Counted from the stretch's first letter, positions 8,603 to 18,967 are shown. The stretch: 42,920 nt of DNA from an uncultured Pelagibacteraceae bacterium (GCA_902528505.1 CABZSY010000004.1:1-42920), one strand, 5' to 3'. Notes: generated from the letters alone by a model not told the origin. Translations and numbers: made by a program.

Positions 8603-9631
8603 TTACTTCCAACCTGCTGCAGTCATTACTTCTAATGCTGCTGCTTGATTTTTTCCGTAAGAAGCTAGTTTAGTATTCATATCTTGTTGAAAATCTAATC
8701 CTAGATTATTTACTACTAATGGACTTGGTGAAACACCTTCAATCATTGGAAACTCAAATGTGTTGTTAGTGAAGTGCTCTTGAGACTCTGGAGTTAATAA
8801 AAACTCTACAAGTTTAATTGCATTATCTTTATTGGGTGCTCCTTTTACTAGAGCTGCACAACTAACATTCATATGCGTTCCTCTACCATTTTGATTAGGA
8901 AAGAAAGCTTTTACTTTTTTAGCTGCTTCTTGTTGCTCTGCACCTTTTTTACCAGATAACATTAGAGCTAAATAATAAGTGTTAGCTACTGCAATATCAG
9001 CTTCTCCTGCTGCTACTGCCATTATCTGAGCTCTATCGTTTCCTTTAGAGTCTCTAGCCATATTTGCAACAACTCCTTTTGCCCATTCAGCTGTAGCTTT
9101 TTTTCCATTATTTTCAATTAATGAAGCCACAAGAGATTTATTATAAATATTACTAGATTTTCTAATTACTAATCTACCTTTCCATTTTGGATCAGCTAGA
9201 CCTTCATAAGACATTCCAGATAACTCAGCGCCAGTAACTCTTTCAGGTGAATAATAAATTATTCTAGCTCTTTTTGCTATTCCAACCCATTTAGTTGTTC
9301 TAAAGCTTTTTGGAACAGCAGCTCTTATAGCTTCAGATGATAAGCCACGTTGAAGGTGACCTTTTGCATCCATGGCACCACATCTTCCAGCATCTGCTGT
9401 GATGTATAAGTCGGCAGATGAATCTGCGCCTTCGCTAATGATTCTTTTCTCTAAAGCACCTGATTTACCATTGATTAAATTTACTTTAATTCCTGTTGCT
9501 TTAGTAAATTTTCCATAAAGCTCAGCGTCGGCTTTATAGTGTCTTGCATTAAATATATTAACTTCATTTGCAATCGCGATAGATGATGCAAATACAGAAA
9601 ATACTAATGCTATAATTGATATTTTTCTCAT
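8603..9631 (-). CDS. fbpA: Iron(III) ABC transporter substrate-binding protein
   Basis: Signal peptide MRKISIIALVFSVFASSIAIA, then NEVNIFNARHYKADAELYGKFTKATGIKVNLI; start placed at internal Met instead of 9700. Confidence 0.9.
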   Translation of the reverse strand: MRKISIIALVFSVFASSIAIANEVNIFNARHYKADAELYGKFTKATGIKVNLINGKSGALEKRIISEGADSSADLYITADAGRCGAMDAKGHLQRGLSSEAIRAAVPKSFRTTKWVGIAKRARIIYYSPERVTGAELSGMSYEGLADPKWKGRLVIRKSSNIYNKSLVASLIENNGKKATAEWAKGVVANMARDSKGNDRAQIMAVAAGEADIAVANTYYLALMLSGKKGAEQQEAAKKVKAFFPNQNGRGTHMNVSCAALVKGAPNKDNAIKLVEFLLTPESQEHFTNNTFEFPMIEGVSPSPLVVNNLGLDFQQDMNTKLASYGKNQAAALEVMTAAGWK

Positions 9632-9656
9632 ATCTCCCTTAATGTTTTTGTTTATT

Positions 9657-9699
9657 TGCGAATGAGAATTATTCTCAATGCGAATGATTATCAATCGCA
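9657..9699 (-). promoter_or_regulatory. Tandem Fur/Irr-like operator upstream of fbpA
   Basis: Perfect palindrome TGAGAATTATTCTCA (9663-9677) and TGCGAATGATTATCAATCGCA (9679-9699) with TGCGA/TCGCA arms; direct repeat TGCGAATGA at 9657 and 9679. Confidence 0.75.
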
Positions 9700-9761
9700 T
9701 ATTATGTCGCAGTTTTTAACGATTTTTTCGAAATTAAAGAAAAATATTTGTCTTTTAAGGA

Positions 9762-10649
9762 TTATTTCCAGTCACCAATCTTACTGAATAAGAAATTCCT
9801 AAAAGCTTGAACTCTAGCGGTATTTTTTAGGGATTGAGGGTAAACGAAATGTGCCTCTGTAATTGGTCCTTCTACTTTAGGCAGTACTTTTATAATATTG
9901 CTTGAACTTGATACTAAATACTCGGGGAGTGCAGCTAGCCCCACACCAGACTCAACACCGTATAATAAGCCACTTACACTATTAACTTTCATAACAGATT
10001 TTCTTTTTTTTCCATCATGCATACCTGTCTTTAAAGCCCAATCAGGATTATATACTGGTGATGGTGCACCTTTTCCAAATGAAATAAACTTATGTTTGTT
10101 CAAATCATTTACAGTTTTTGGCATACCATTTTTCTCTAAATATTTACTTGAACCATAGATATAGTACTTAATATCAACTAACTTTTTTTGAATATAATTA
10201 AGCTGTTTGGGTCTTCTCATAAAAATACCTATGTCTGCCTGACGAGTACTCAAGTCCAATTCCTTATCGTCAAAAACTAATTCTATCTCAATTTCAGGAT
10301 TTAAAGTCATAAATTCCCGAATCCTAGGTGTTAACCAATGAGTTCCAAAACTTCTAACTGTTGTAATTGTTAATTTACCTGTAGGTTTATTTTTTTGATC
10401 TCCTAAAGATGTTTCAACTTCTTTAAGTTTACTAATTACTTCATGAGCTGTTTTAAAAACGTATTCCCCATTTTCAGTAAGAGTTAAACCTCTAGCATGT
10501 CTCTCAAACAATTGTACTTTTAAATCTTGTTCTAAAGATTGTATTTGTCTGCTTATTGCAGATTGACTTAGATTTAAATTAACAGTAGCATTTGTGAAGC
10601 TACCAGCTTCTGCCACTGCATGAAAAATTTTTAATTTATCCCAATCCAT
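9762..10649 (-). CDS. LysR family transcriptional regulator
   Basis: N-terminal HTH AEAGSFTNATVNLNLSQSAISRQIQSLEQDLKVQLFERHARGLTLT. Confidence 0.95.
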   Translation of the reverse strand: MDWDKLKIFHAVAEAGSFTNATVNLNLSQSAISRQIQSLEQDLKVQLFERHARGLTLTENGEYVFKTAHEVISKLKEVETSLGDQKNKPTGKLTITTVRSFGTHWLTPRIREFMTLNPEIEIELVFDDKELDLSTRQADIGIFMRRPKQLNYIQKKLVDIKYYIYGSSKYLEKNGMPKTVNDLNKHKFISFGKGAPSPVYNPDWALKTGMHDGKKRKSVMKVNSVSGLLYGVESGVGLAALPEYLVSSSSNIIKVLPKVEGPITEAHFVYPQSLKNTARVQAFRNFLFSKIGDWK

Positions 10650-11650
10650 TATTTATTTAAATCCACTAATACTCTTCCAGAAATTTCACCTTTTAAAATT
10701 TTTGGGTAAGTTTCTATCAATTCCTCTAAACCAACAGTTAAGATTGATTTTTCTAACAAATCAAAGTCAATTAAATTTGAAGCTTCGCCCCAAATAAATT
10801 CTCTTCTCTTGATGCTACAATTAGCTGAGTCCATACCCCATAGCTTAATACCTCTTAACATGAATGGTATAACACTTGTATTTAACTCGTTGTTATTTGC
10901 ATTGCCGCAAACCGCTACAATTCCATTAGGTTTGGTTTGAACAATTGCATTTGCCAAAATTTTTCCACCAACAGTGTCTACTACTCCGTCCCATAATCCT
11001 TTGTCTATAAGTCTTGGATCTTTGTCAAATTCAGCTCTATTTACAATGTTTTTAGCACCTAGAGACTTTAAATAATCTGACTTAGAATCTTTTCCTGTAA
11101 CTGCAGTTACGTTGTATCCTAATTTTGTTAAAGCCATAATTGCTACACTTCCAACTCCCCCCGTAGCACCAGTTACTAATACATCATTAACTTTTTCACC
11201 TAATAAAATACTTTCCCTTGCTTGAATTGCAAAAGCACTCATTAATGAAGTGAAGCCTGCAGTTCCTAAAATCATTGCTTGCTTAGTTGTTAAGTTGTCA
11301 GGTTTTTTTACCAAAAAATCTGAATTTACTTTTGCTATTTGTGAGTAACCACCATAGAAAATTTCACCTACTCTAAAGCCTGTTAAAATTACTTCATCAC
11401 CTTCTTTAAAATTAGGGTTTTCACTTTCTAAAACTTTACCTGCAAAATCTATTCCTGGAATGTGAGGAAATTCTTTTACTAATCTTCCACCATTTTTTAG
11501 AATCATTCCATCTTTAAAATTTAAATCAGAGTAATCTACTTGAACAGTTACATCTCCATGTTTTAAGAAGCTTTTATCAATTGATTTAACTTCTCTCGTA
11601 AAATTTTCGCCTTCTTGATTTACGATTAATGCTTTGAATTGTTCAGACAC
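10649..11650 (-). CDS. acuI: Acryloyl-CoA reductase (AcuI/YhdH family quinone oxidoreductase)
   Basis: YSDLNFKDGMILKNGG...PGIDFAGKV...GFRVGEIFYGGYSQ...VTGATGGVGSVAIMAL, the AcuI/YhdH pattern. Confidence 0.8.
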   Translation of the reverse strand: MSEQFKALIVNQEGENFTREVKSIDKSFLKHGDVTVQVDYSDLNFKDGMILKNGGRLVKEFPHIPGIDFAGKVLESENPNFKEGDEVILTGFRVGEIFYGGYSQIAKVNSDFLVKKPDNLTTKQAMILGTAGFTSLMSAFAIQARESILLGEKVNDVLVTGATGGVGSVAIMALTKLGYNVTAVTGKDSKSDYLKSLGAKNIVNRAEFDKDPRLIDKGLWDGVVDTVGGKILANAIVQTKPNGIVAVCGNANNNELNTSVIPFMLRGIKLWGMDSANCSIKRREFIWGEASNLIDFDLLEKSILTVGLEELIETYPKILKGEISGRVLVDLNK

Positions 11651-11651
11651 T

Positions 11652-12269
11652 TTAATCTTTTGGTATACTTATAAATCTTAAATATCTATTTTGATAACTT
11701 AGGTCTTCTTTAAATTGGCCTAAGTAATAATTTGTTACAGTTGTTGCTTGTTCTTTTTTTATTCCCCTCATTGTCATACATTGATGAGTAGAGTCTATTG
11801 TAACAGCTACACCTTTCGCATCTAGAGACTCCATTAAAGTCTTAGCTATTTGCATTGTTAATCTTTCTTGCGTTTGTAGTCTTTTTGAAAATACCTCTAC
11901 AACTCTGGCTAGTTTACTTAATCCTACAACTCTTTCTTTCGGAATATAAGCAACGTGAGCTTTTCCAATAATTGGAGCCATATGGTGTTCACAATGACTC
12001 TGAACTGAAATATTTTTTTGAATAACCATGTCGTCATATCCATCAACATCCCCAAAAGTTTTATCTAAAATTTTATCTGGATCAACTTTGTAGCCACCAA
12101 AGTATTCTTTATAGGCCTTCATCACTCTTTTTGGAGTTTCTAAAAGACCTTCCCTGTTAGGATCTTCGCCCAACCAAGTCAGAATAGTTTTGAAAGCCTG
12201 TTCAGCTTCTCTGTCGGTAACTTCGCTTGTTTCAATAATTTTATTGTCGGTATCTTTTACTAATTTCAT
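11652..12269 (-). CDS. folE: GTP cyclohydrolase I
   Basis: TPKRVMKAYKEYFGGY, SHCEHHMAPIIGKAHVAYIP, GVAVTIDSTHQCMTMRGIKK. Confidence 0.95.
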   Translation of the reverse strand: MKLVKDTDNKIIETSEVTDREAEQAFKTILTWLGEDPNREGLLETPKRVMKAYKEYFGGYKVDPDKILDKTFGDVDGYDDMVIQKNISVQSHCEHHMAPIIGKAHVAYIPKERVVGLSKLARVVEVFSKRLQTQERLTMQIAKTLMESLDAKGVAVTIDSTHQCMTMRGIKKEQATTVTNYYLGQFKEDLSYQNRYLRFISIPKD

Positions 12270-12345
12270 AGCGCCTTTTTATACAGTAATTACTTAATTT
12301 TAAAATATTTAATATAGTGAGATTTATGCTAAATAGTCACTACAT

Positions 12346-12813
12346 ATGTTCAAAAAAAGAGAAAATGTGCAGGAAATTGAAGAAGGAAATCTTTTATCAC
12401 CGAAATTTGATAATGATGGCTTAATTCCTGTAATTACTATGTGTTCTCAAACAAAAGATATTTTAATGCATGGTTATATGAACGTTGAAGCATTAAAAAA
12501 AACTATAGAAACTAGGGAGGCTCACTATTTTAGTAGATCTAGAAAAGCTATTTGGCACAAAGGTAAGACTAGTGGATTTACACAAAAAGTTACTGAAATC
12601 AGAATTGATGATGATCAAGACTCTATTTGGTTAACTGTTGATATTGGAGATGGAGCTAGTTGCCATGTTGGTTATCGATCATGTTTTTATAGATCAATTC
12701 CAACAGGTCCAATTATAAATGGTCGTAAAGTTGAAATGAAGTTTTTAGAAAAAGAAAAAAAATTTGATCCTGAAGAAGTTTATAAAGATCAACCAAATCC
12801 AACTAAGATTTAA
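12346..12813 (+). CDS. hisI: Phosphoribosyl-AMP cyclohydrolase
   Basis: MHGYMNVEALKKTIETREAHYFSRSRKAIWHKGKTSG. Confidence 0.9.
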   Translation: MFKKRENVQEIEEGNLLSPKFDNDGLIPVITMCSQTKDILMHGYMNVEALKKTIETREAHYFSRSRKAIWHKGKTSGFTQKVTEIRIDDDQDSIWLTVDIGDGASCHVGYRSCFYRSIPTGPIINGRKVEMKFLEKEKKFDPEEVYKDQPNPTKI

Positions 12814-13188
12814 ATGAAAGAAAAACAAAAAAATGTCCTAGGTGAAGATCTGGAAGAATGCTCTAATGATCCTTTAACTGGATGGTTAAGAGATGGATGT
12901 TGTAATACTGATGAAAATGATCATGGAGTGCATACAGTTTGTGCAAAAGTAACAACTGAATGTTTAGAATGGTTAAAAGATGCAGGTAATGATTTAATCA
13001 CACCTCATCCAGAGTTTGGATTTCCTGGGTTAAAAGATGGTGATGGATGGTGTTTATGCGCTAGTTGGTATGCAAGAGCAATTGAAGCTGATAAAGCTTG
13101 CCCTATTTTTTTGAAAAGAACTCATCAAAATACTTTAAAATATGTTCCTATTGAAACATTGAAAAAGTTTGCAATAGATTTATCTTAA
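12814..13188 (+). CDS. DUF2237 family protein
   Basis: NVLGEDLEECSNDPLTGWLRDGCCNT...DGDGWCLCASWYARA. Confidence 0.9.
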   Translation: MKEKQKNVLGEDLEECSNDPLTGWLRDGCCNTDENDHGVHTVCAKVTTECLEWLKDAGNDLITPHPEFGFPGLKDGDGWCLCASWYARAIEADKACPIFLKRTHQNTLKYVPIETLKKFAIDLS

Positions 13189-13189
13189 T

Positions 13190-14809
13190 TTACATATTCC
13201 CGTATTTAGGTCCACCTCCACCCTCAGGAGTTACCCAAATAATATTTTGTGAAGGTTCTTTGATATCACAAGTTTTACAGTGAATACAATTTTGCGAATT
13301 AATTACAAACTTATTTACTTCATTTTCCTTTTGAACTTCATAAACACCTGCAGGACAATATCTTTGAGCAGGTTCGTCAAACTTTTCAAGTGTATAATTA
13401 ATTGGTAAATTAGGGTCTTTAAGTTTCAAATGAACTGGCTGATTATCTGCATGATTTGTGCCTGTTAAGTAAACAGAGCTAGTTTTGTCAAAAGTTAAAA
13501 CATTATCATATTTTGGATAATCTATTTTTGGCATATCTTTAGCTGGTTTTAAGGTCTCATGATCAGCATGCTTATGCTTAAGAGTAAAAGGCATTTTTCC
13601 TCTAAATAAAATTTGATCTATACCTGTAAATATTATTCCTAATATTAATCCCCAACTAAAACTTGGTTTGACATTTCTTGCCTCAAACAATTCTTTATAA
13701 AGCCAACTATTTTTAAATTTTTGTTCAAATATAGACAAATCTTGTTTATCTTTTAAATGCTCATTTATGGTTTCAGCAGCTATTATCCCACTTTTCATAG
13801 CTGTGTGAGAGCCTTTAATTTTTGGCATATTTAAAGTTCCCGCATCACAGCCAACTAATAATGCTCCCGGCATAAACATCTGAGGTAGACTCTGAAAACC
13901 TCCCTCAATTAAAGCTCTTGCACCGTATGAAATTCTTTTTCCACCTTCTATAATTTTCCTAACAGCTGGATGAGTTTTAAATCTTTGAAACTCATCGTAT
14001 GGAGATAAATGAGGGTTTTTATAATCTAAACCAATTACATATCCTAAGAAAACCTGTTTATTTTCTGCATGATATATAAAACTTCCACCGTAGGTGTTGT
14101 TATCTAATGGCCATCCAGCTGTGTGCATTACTAGACCTTCTTCATGATTTTTCTCATCAATTTCCCAAATTTCTTTAAACCCAATCCCGTACTGTTGTGG
14201 ATCTTTTCCTTTATTTAATTCAAATTTTTGAATTAATTCTTTTCCAAGATGGCCTCTGCAGCCTTCCGCAAATACTGTAACTTTTCCCAATAGCTCAATA
14301 CCTGGTTCAAAACTATCTTTTTTATTTCCTTCTTTATCTATACCCATATCTTGAGTAGCAACTCCTTTTACAGATCCGTCATCGTTGTATAAAATTTCAC
14401 TTGCTGGAAATCCTGGAAAAATTTCTACACCTAAATTTTCTGCTTGCTCAGCAAGCCATCTGCATAAATTTGCTAAACTAATAATATAATTTTTATGATT
14501 TTTTTGAACTGCGGGAAGCAACCAGGTTGGCCAGTTTAAGGATTTTGTTTTTCCTAAAAATAAAAATTTTTCTTTTGTTACCTTAGTTTTTATTGGTGAG
14601 TTTAATTCTCTCCAATTAGGTAATAATTCATCTAATGCACGTGTCTCAAAAACATTGCCACTTAAAATATGTGCTCCAATTTCTGAAGCTTTTTCTAGTA
14701 AGCAAACATTTAAATTTGGATCTAATTGTTTTAGTTTTATTGCTGTTGATAAGCCTGATGGCCCACCACCAATAATCACAACATCATATTCCATTGATTC
14801 CCTAGACAT
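13190..14809 (-). CDS. Electron transfer flavoprotein-ubiquinone oxidoreductase
   Basis: FAD motif GGGPSGLSTAIKL; C-terminal ferredoxin CPAGVYEV...NSQNCIHCKTCDIKEPSQNI. Confidence 0.95.
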   Translation of the reverse strand: MSRESMEYDVVIIGGGPSGLSTAIKLKQLDPNLNVCLLEKASEIGAHILSGNVFETRALDELLPNWRELNSPIKTKVTKEKFLFLGKTKSLNWPTWLLPAVQKNHKNYIISLANLCRWLAEQAENLGVEIFPGFPASEILYNDDGSVKGVATQDMGIDKEGNKKDSFEPGIELLGKVTVFAEGCRGHLGKELIQKFELNKGKDPQQYGIGFKEIWEIDEKNHEEGLVMHTAGWPLDNNTYGGSFIYHAENKQVFLGYVIGLDYKNPHLSPYDEFQRFKTHPAVRKIIEGGKRISYGARALIEGGFQSLPQMFMPGALLVGCDAGTLNMPKIKGSHTAMKSGIIAAETINEHLKDKQDLSIFEQKFKNSWLYKELFEARNVKPSFSWGLILGIIFTGIDQILFRGKMPFTLKHKHADHETLKPAKDMPKIDYPKYDNVLTFDKTSSVYLTGTNHADNQPVHLKLKDPNLPINYTLEKFDEPAQRYCPAGVYEVQKENEVNKFVINSQNCIHCKTCDIKEPSQNIIWVTPEGGGGPKYGNM

Positions 14810-14832
14810 AAACTAGTTTTTAACTGTAAGGA

Positions 14833-15786
14833 TTATTTTTGTATAGTGTTTAATTTGTTCAGCTCTTCCATGAACTGTGGAAGTGCTTCAAATAGGTCAG
14901 CTTCAAGGCCATAATCTGCAACACTAAATATTGGAGCCTCTCCATCTTTATTGATTGCGACAATTACTTTACTCTCTTTCATTCCTGCTAAGTGCTGGAT
15001 TGCCCCTGAAATTCCAATCGCAATATATAAATCTGGCACAACAACTTTACCAGTTTGACCAACTTGATGATCGTTGCTTATGTAACCTGCATCTACAGCA
15101 GCTCTTGATGCACCAATCGCTGCTCCTAATTTGTCTGCAACTTCTGTTATTAATTTAAAATTATCTCCACTTTGCATCCCTCTACCACCTGAGACGACTA
15201 TTCTTGCAGTTCCTAGTTCAGGTCTGTCAGATTTTATTTCTTCTCTCTTAATAAATTTTGTATTTGTAAATTCTTCAACAGCCTCTCCTTTTTCAATTGT
15301 TGCAGTGCCTCCAGAACTTTCACAAGGTTCAAAAGATGTGGGTCTTATAGTTATACACTTCTTGACATCATTTGTTTTTACTGTTGCAAAAGCGTTTCCT
15401 GCGTAAATGGGTCTTAAGAAAGTATCAGGTGATATAACTTTTATAATATCGCTGACCTGAGAAGTATCTAAATGAGCCGCAACTCTTGGCATTAAATTTT
15501 TTCCAAATGTGTTTGCAGAACAAACAATATGTGAATAATTTTCTGCAAGTTTAACTATTGCTGGTGCAAAATTTTCTGCTGTAAAATTTTCATAATGTGG
15601 TGCTTCTATACTAATTACTTTATTAACCACTGGTAATTCTGATAGTTTTTTAGCAGCAGTTTCAGTATTTTGACCGATAATTACTGCATGAACATCTTTA
15701 TCAATTTGAGAAGCAGCTGTTGCTGCGTTTAATGTAAAAGGCCTTAAATCTTTATTATTATGTTCTGCGATAAGTAAGACTGACAT
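14833..15786 (-). CDS. etfA: Electron transfer flavoprotein alpha subunit
   Basis: VVSGGRGMQSGDNF...GASRAAVDAGYISNDHQVGQTGKVV. Confidence 0.95.
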   Translation of the reverse strand: MSVLLIAEHNNKDLRPFTLNAATAASQIDKDVHAVIIGQNTETAAKKLSELPVVNKVISIEAPHYENFTAENFAPAIVKLAENYSHIVCSANTFGKNLMPRVAAHLDTSQVSDIIKVISPDTFLRPIYAGNAFATVKTNDVKKCITIRPTSFEPCESSGGTATIEKGEAVEEFTNTKFIKREEIKSDRPELGTARIVVSGGRGMQSGDNFKLITEVADKLGAAIGASRAAVDAGYISNDHQVGQTGKVVVPDLYIAIGISGAIQHLAGMKESKVIVAINKDGEAPIFSVADYGLEADLFEALPQFMEELNKLNTIQK

Positions 15787-16535
15787 TATAAAACTTTTGC
15801 CTCATTTTTTAATTTTTGAACCAATTCAGCTACATTTGCCACTTTAATACCTGCTTTTCTTTTTGGTGGTTCCTCAACTTTTAATTGCTGAACCCTTGGT
15901 GTTATATCAATTCCAAAATCTGAAACTTTTATTTCCTCTATAGGTTTTTTCTTTGCCTTCATAATGTTCGGTAATGATGCATATCTAGGCTCATTTAATC
16001 TTAAATCACAGGTTACAATTGCTGGAATATTTATTTCAACAGTTTCAAGACCTTCATCAATTTCCCTAGTAACCTCTAAAGAATTATCTTTTACTTCTAT
16101 GTTTGATGCAAAAGTTGCTTGTGGCCAATTTAGTAAAGCACTTAGCATTTGTCCTGTTTGATTACAATCATCATCTATTGCTTGTTTACCCATAAAAACT
16201 AAATCTGGTTTTTCTTTCTCAACAATTTTTTGGATAATTTTTGAAACAGCCAAAGGCTCTAATGCTCCCTCTGTCTTTACATGAATTCCTTTATCTGCTC
16301 CAACTGCCAAAGCTTTTCTAACAGTCTCTTGAGCTTTTTCTTCTCCTACTGTTATTGCAACGATCTCTGTTGCTTTACCTGCTTCTTTTATTTTGACCGC
16401 TTCCTCTATAGCATTATCATCTGGTGGATTAGTCGACATTTTAACATTATCTGTAACTACACCTGATCCGTCGTCTTTAACTCTTATTTGAACATTGTAA
16501 TCAATTACTCTTTTTACAGCGACTAAAATTTTCAT
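15786..16535 (-). CDS. etfB: Electron transfer flavoprotein beta subunit
   Basis: MKILVAVKRVIDYNVQIRVK...GKQAIDDDCNQTGQMLSALL. Confidence 0.95.
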   Translation of the reverse strand: MKILVAVKRVIDYNVQIRVKDDGSGVVTDNVKMSTNPPDDNAIEEAVKIKEAGKATEIVAITVGEEKAQETVRKALAVGADKGIHVKTEGALEPLAVSKIIQKIVEKEKPDLVFMGKQAIDDDCNQTGQMLSALLNWPQATFASNIEVKDNSLEVTREIDEGLETVEINIPAIVTCDLRLNEPRYASLPNIMKAKKKPIEEIKVSDFGIDITPRVQQLKVEEPPKRKAGIKVANVAELVQKLKNEAKVL

Positions 16536-18967
16536 TATGCTCTCAACAAATTATTTTCTTTATCGTATGGACTATCTTCTAATACAGTAGCTTCATACAT
16601 TTCTCCTAAGATATCAACTTGTAATTTGTCACCCACGTTTGCAAAATCAGGTTTAACCATTGCTAATGCTATTGATTTATCTAATCTAAAACCAAACTCA
16701 CCCCCAGTTGCTCTTCCAACAACTTTGCTATCTTTATATATAGGATTATTCCCTAACACATCAGCATCTTTTGTATTATGGACCTCAAGAGTAACTAATT
16801 TGTTATCGAATCCCTTCTCCCTCCATTTATTTAAGGCTTCTAATCCAACAAAATTACCTTTGTTAGGATGAATAAATCTATCCAACCCAGATTCGTAAGG
16901 TGAATATTCAATTGATAACTCTGTGCCTACAAGTTTATATGATTTTTCTAATCTTAAACTATTCATAGCTCTTATGCCAAAAGGTTTTATTCCTAATTCC
17001 TTACCTGCATCCATTAATTTATCAAAAATATGATTTTGATATTCAATTGGGTGATGCAATTCCCAGCCTAGTTCACCAACGAAATTTACTCTCATTGCAT
17101 TAACTGGAGCATGACCAACATTAACTTTTTTAGCAGTTAACCATTTAAAATTTTCATTTGAAAAATCATCGGTAGAAACTTTTTGCATCAAATCTCTTGC
17201 TTTTGGACCAGCAACCACAAGTACACCCGTACTATTAGTTAAATCTTCAAATATCACTGAGCCATCAGTTGGCATCCACTTTTGTATCCAATCATGATCT
17301 AATCTTAAATTTGCTCCTGCAGAAACAAGGTAATAAGAGTTTTCTGCCTCTTTCATAATTGTAAATTCTGAATGAACACCTCCTTTTGTATTTAGAGCAT
17401 GACATAAATTTATTCTGCCAGTTTTTTTTGGTAATTTGTTTGCAACTAAAAAATCTAAAAATTCTTCAGCTTTAGGTCCTCTTATTCTGCATTTGGCGAA
17501 TGCTGTCATATCTAACAAACCAACGTTTTCTTTAACATTTTGACACTCTTTTTTGATTGCATCGAACCATTTTGATCGTCTAAACGACCAATCATCTTTT
17601 TGTTCCATACCATCCGTTGCAAAAAAATTTGGTCTTTCCCAACCAAATTTTTGTCCAAAAACTGCTCCTAAATTTTTCATTCTTTCATAACAAGGTGCTG
17701 TTCTTAAAGGTCTGGCTGCTGGTCTTTCTTCATCAGGATAATGAGTGATAAAAACATGACTATACGCCTCCTCATTTTTAGCTTTTAAATACGATTTAGT
17801 TGCATAATTTCCATAACGTCTTGGTTCAACTCCCAACATATCAATAGTAGGTTCGCCATCTATAATCCATTCTGCTAATTGCCAACCAGCTCCACCTGCA
17901 GCAGTAATCCCAAAACTGTGTCCTTCATTAATCCAAAAATTCTTTAATCCCCAAGCTGGACCAACTATTGGATTTCCATCAGGTGTGTAACAGATTGCTC
18001 CATTATAAACTTTTTTTACACCTACTTCTCCAAAAGCAGGCACACGGTGAATTGCTCCCTCAATATGCGGCGCTAATCTATCAAGATCTTCTTGAAACAA
18101 TTCGTACTCTGAGTTTTTTGATGGACCCTCAACATAACAAGCTGGTGCACCATCTTCATAAGGTCCTAATATCAATCCACCTGCTTCTTCTCGCATGTAC
18201 CATCGACTATCACTATCTCTTAGAACTCCCATTTCAGGAAGACCTTCTTTTTTTCTTTTTTGAATTTCAGGATGAGGTTCGGTTACAATATATTGGTGTT
18301 CAACTGGAATTACTGGAATATCTAAACCTACCATTTCACCAGTTTGTCTTGCAAAATTACCAGAACATGAAATTACATGTTCGCATTCAATTGAACCTTT
18401 ATCTGTTTCTACTATCCAGCCATCTTTTGTTTGTTTCATGCTTATTACAGCTGTATTTCTATAAATCTCTGCGCCTCTATTTCTTGCACCAGTTGCTAAA
18501 GCTTGAGTTAAATCAGCAGGCTGAATATATCCATCTTCTGGGTGTTGTATTGCACCAACTAAATCATCTGTATGACACAATGGCCAAATTTCTTTTACTT
18601 GTTTGGGAGATAAAAATTTTACATCAACTCCAATGGTTTTTGCAACACCAGCATATTGGTGATACTCATCCATTCTATCTTTAGTACTAGCTAATCGAAT
18701 ATTTGAAACAACACTAAATCCGACATTCTTTCCAGTATCTTCTTCTAAAGTTTTATAAAGATTAACTGCATACTTGTGGAGTTGTCCAACAGAGTAACTC
18801 ATATTAAACAAAGGTAGTAAACCTGCAGCATGCCAAGTAGAACCTGAAGTTAATTCTTTTCTCTCAACCAAAACAACATCAGACCAACCTTTTTTTGCGA
18901 GATGATAAAGAGCACTTACACCTACCACTCCACCACCTACTACTACAACTTTAGTTTTTGTTTTCAT
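16535..18967 (-). CDS. FAD-dependent dimethylglycine/sarcosine dehydrogenase-like protein (DAO + GcvT domains)
   Basis: VVVVGGGVVGVSALYHLAKKG, HAAGLLP, C-terminal GcvT-like domain; adjacent to etfBA/ETF-QO. Confidence 0.85.
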   Translation of the reverse strand: MKTKTKVVVVGGGVVGVSALYHLAKKGWSDVVLVERKELTSGSTWHAAGLLPLFNMSYSVGQLHKYAVNLYKTLEEDTGKNVGFSVVSNIRLASTKDRMDEYHQYAGVAKTIGVDVKFLSPKQVKEIWPLCHTDDLVGAIQHPEDGYIQPADLTQALATGARNRGAEIYRNTAVISMKQTKDGWIVETDKGSIECEHVISCSGNFARQTGEMVGLDIPVIPVEHQYIVTEPHPEIQKRKKEGLPEMGVLRDSDSRWYMREEAGGLILGPYEDGAPACYVEGPSKNSEYELFQEDLDRLAPHIEGAIHRVPAFGEVGVKKVYNGAICYTPDGNPIVGPAWGLKNFWINEGHSFGITAAGGAGWQLAEWIIDGEPTIDMLGVEPRRYGNYATKSYLKAKNEEAYSHVFITHYPDEERPAARPLRTAPCYERMKNLGAVFGQKFGWERPNFFATDGMEQKDDWSFRRSKWFDAIKKECQNVKENVGLLDMTAFAKCRIRGPKAEEFLDFLVANKLPKKTGRINLCHALNTKGGVHSEFTIMKEAENSYYLVSAGANLRLDHDWIQKWMPTDGSVIFEDLTNSTGVLVVAGPKARDLMQKVSTDDFSNENFKWLTAKKVNVGHAPVNAMRVNFVGELGWELHHPIEYQNHIFDKLMDAGKELGIKPFGIRAMNSLRLEKSYKLVGTELSIEYSPYESGLDRFIHPNKGNFVGLEALNKWREKGFDNKLVTLEVHNTKDADVLGNNPIYKDSKVVGRATGGEFGFRLDKSIALAMVKPDFANVGDKLQVDILGEMYEATVLEDSPYDKENNLLRA

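Noticed and set aside
14955-15406. Plus-strand ORFs antisense to etfA
   Set aside because: Shadow ORFs of a strongly supported CDS
17968-18684. 238-aa plus-strand ORF antisense to the dimethylglycine dehydrogenase-like gene
   Set aside because: Low-complexity, Leu/His/Gln-rich translation typical of the reverse strand of a real gene; the opposite strand has clear family motifs
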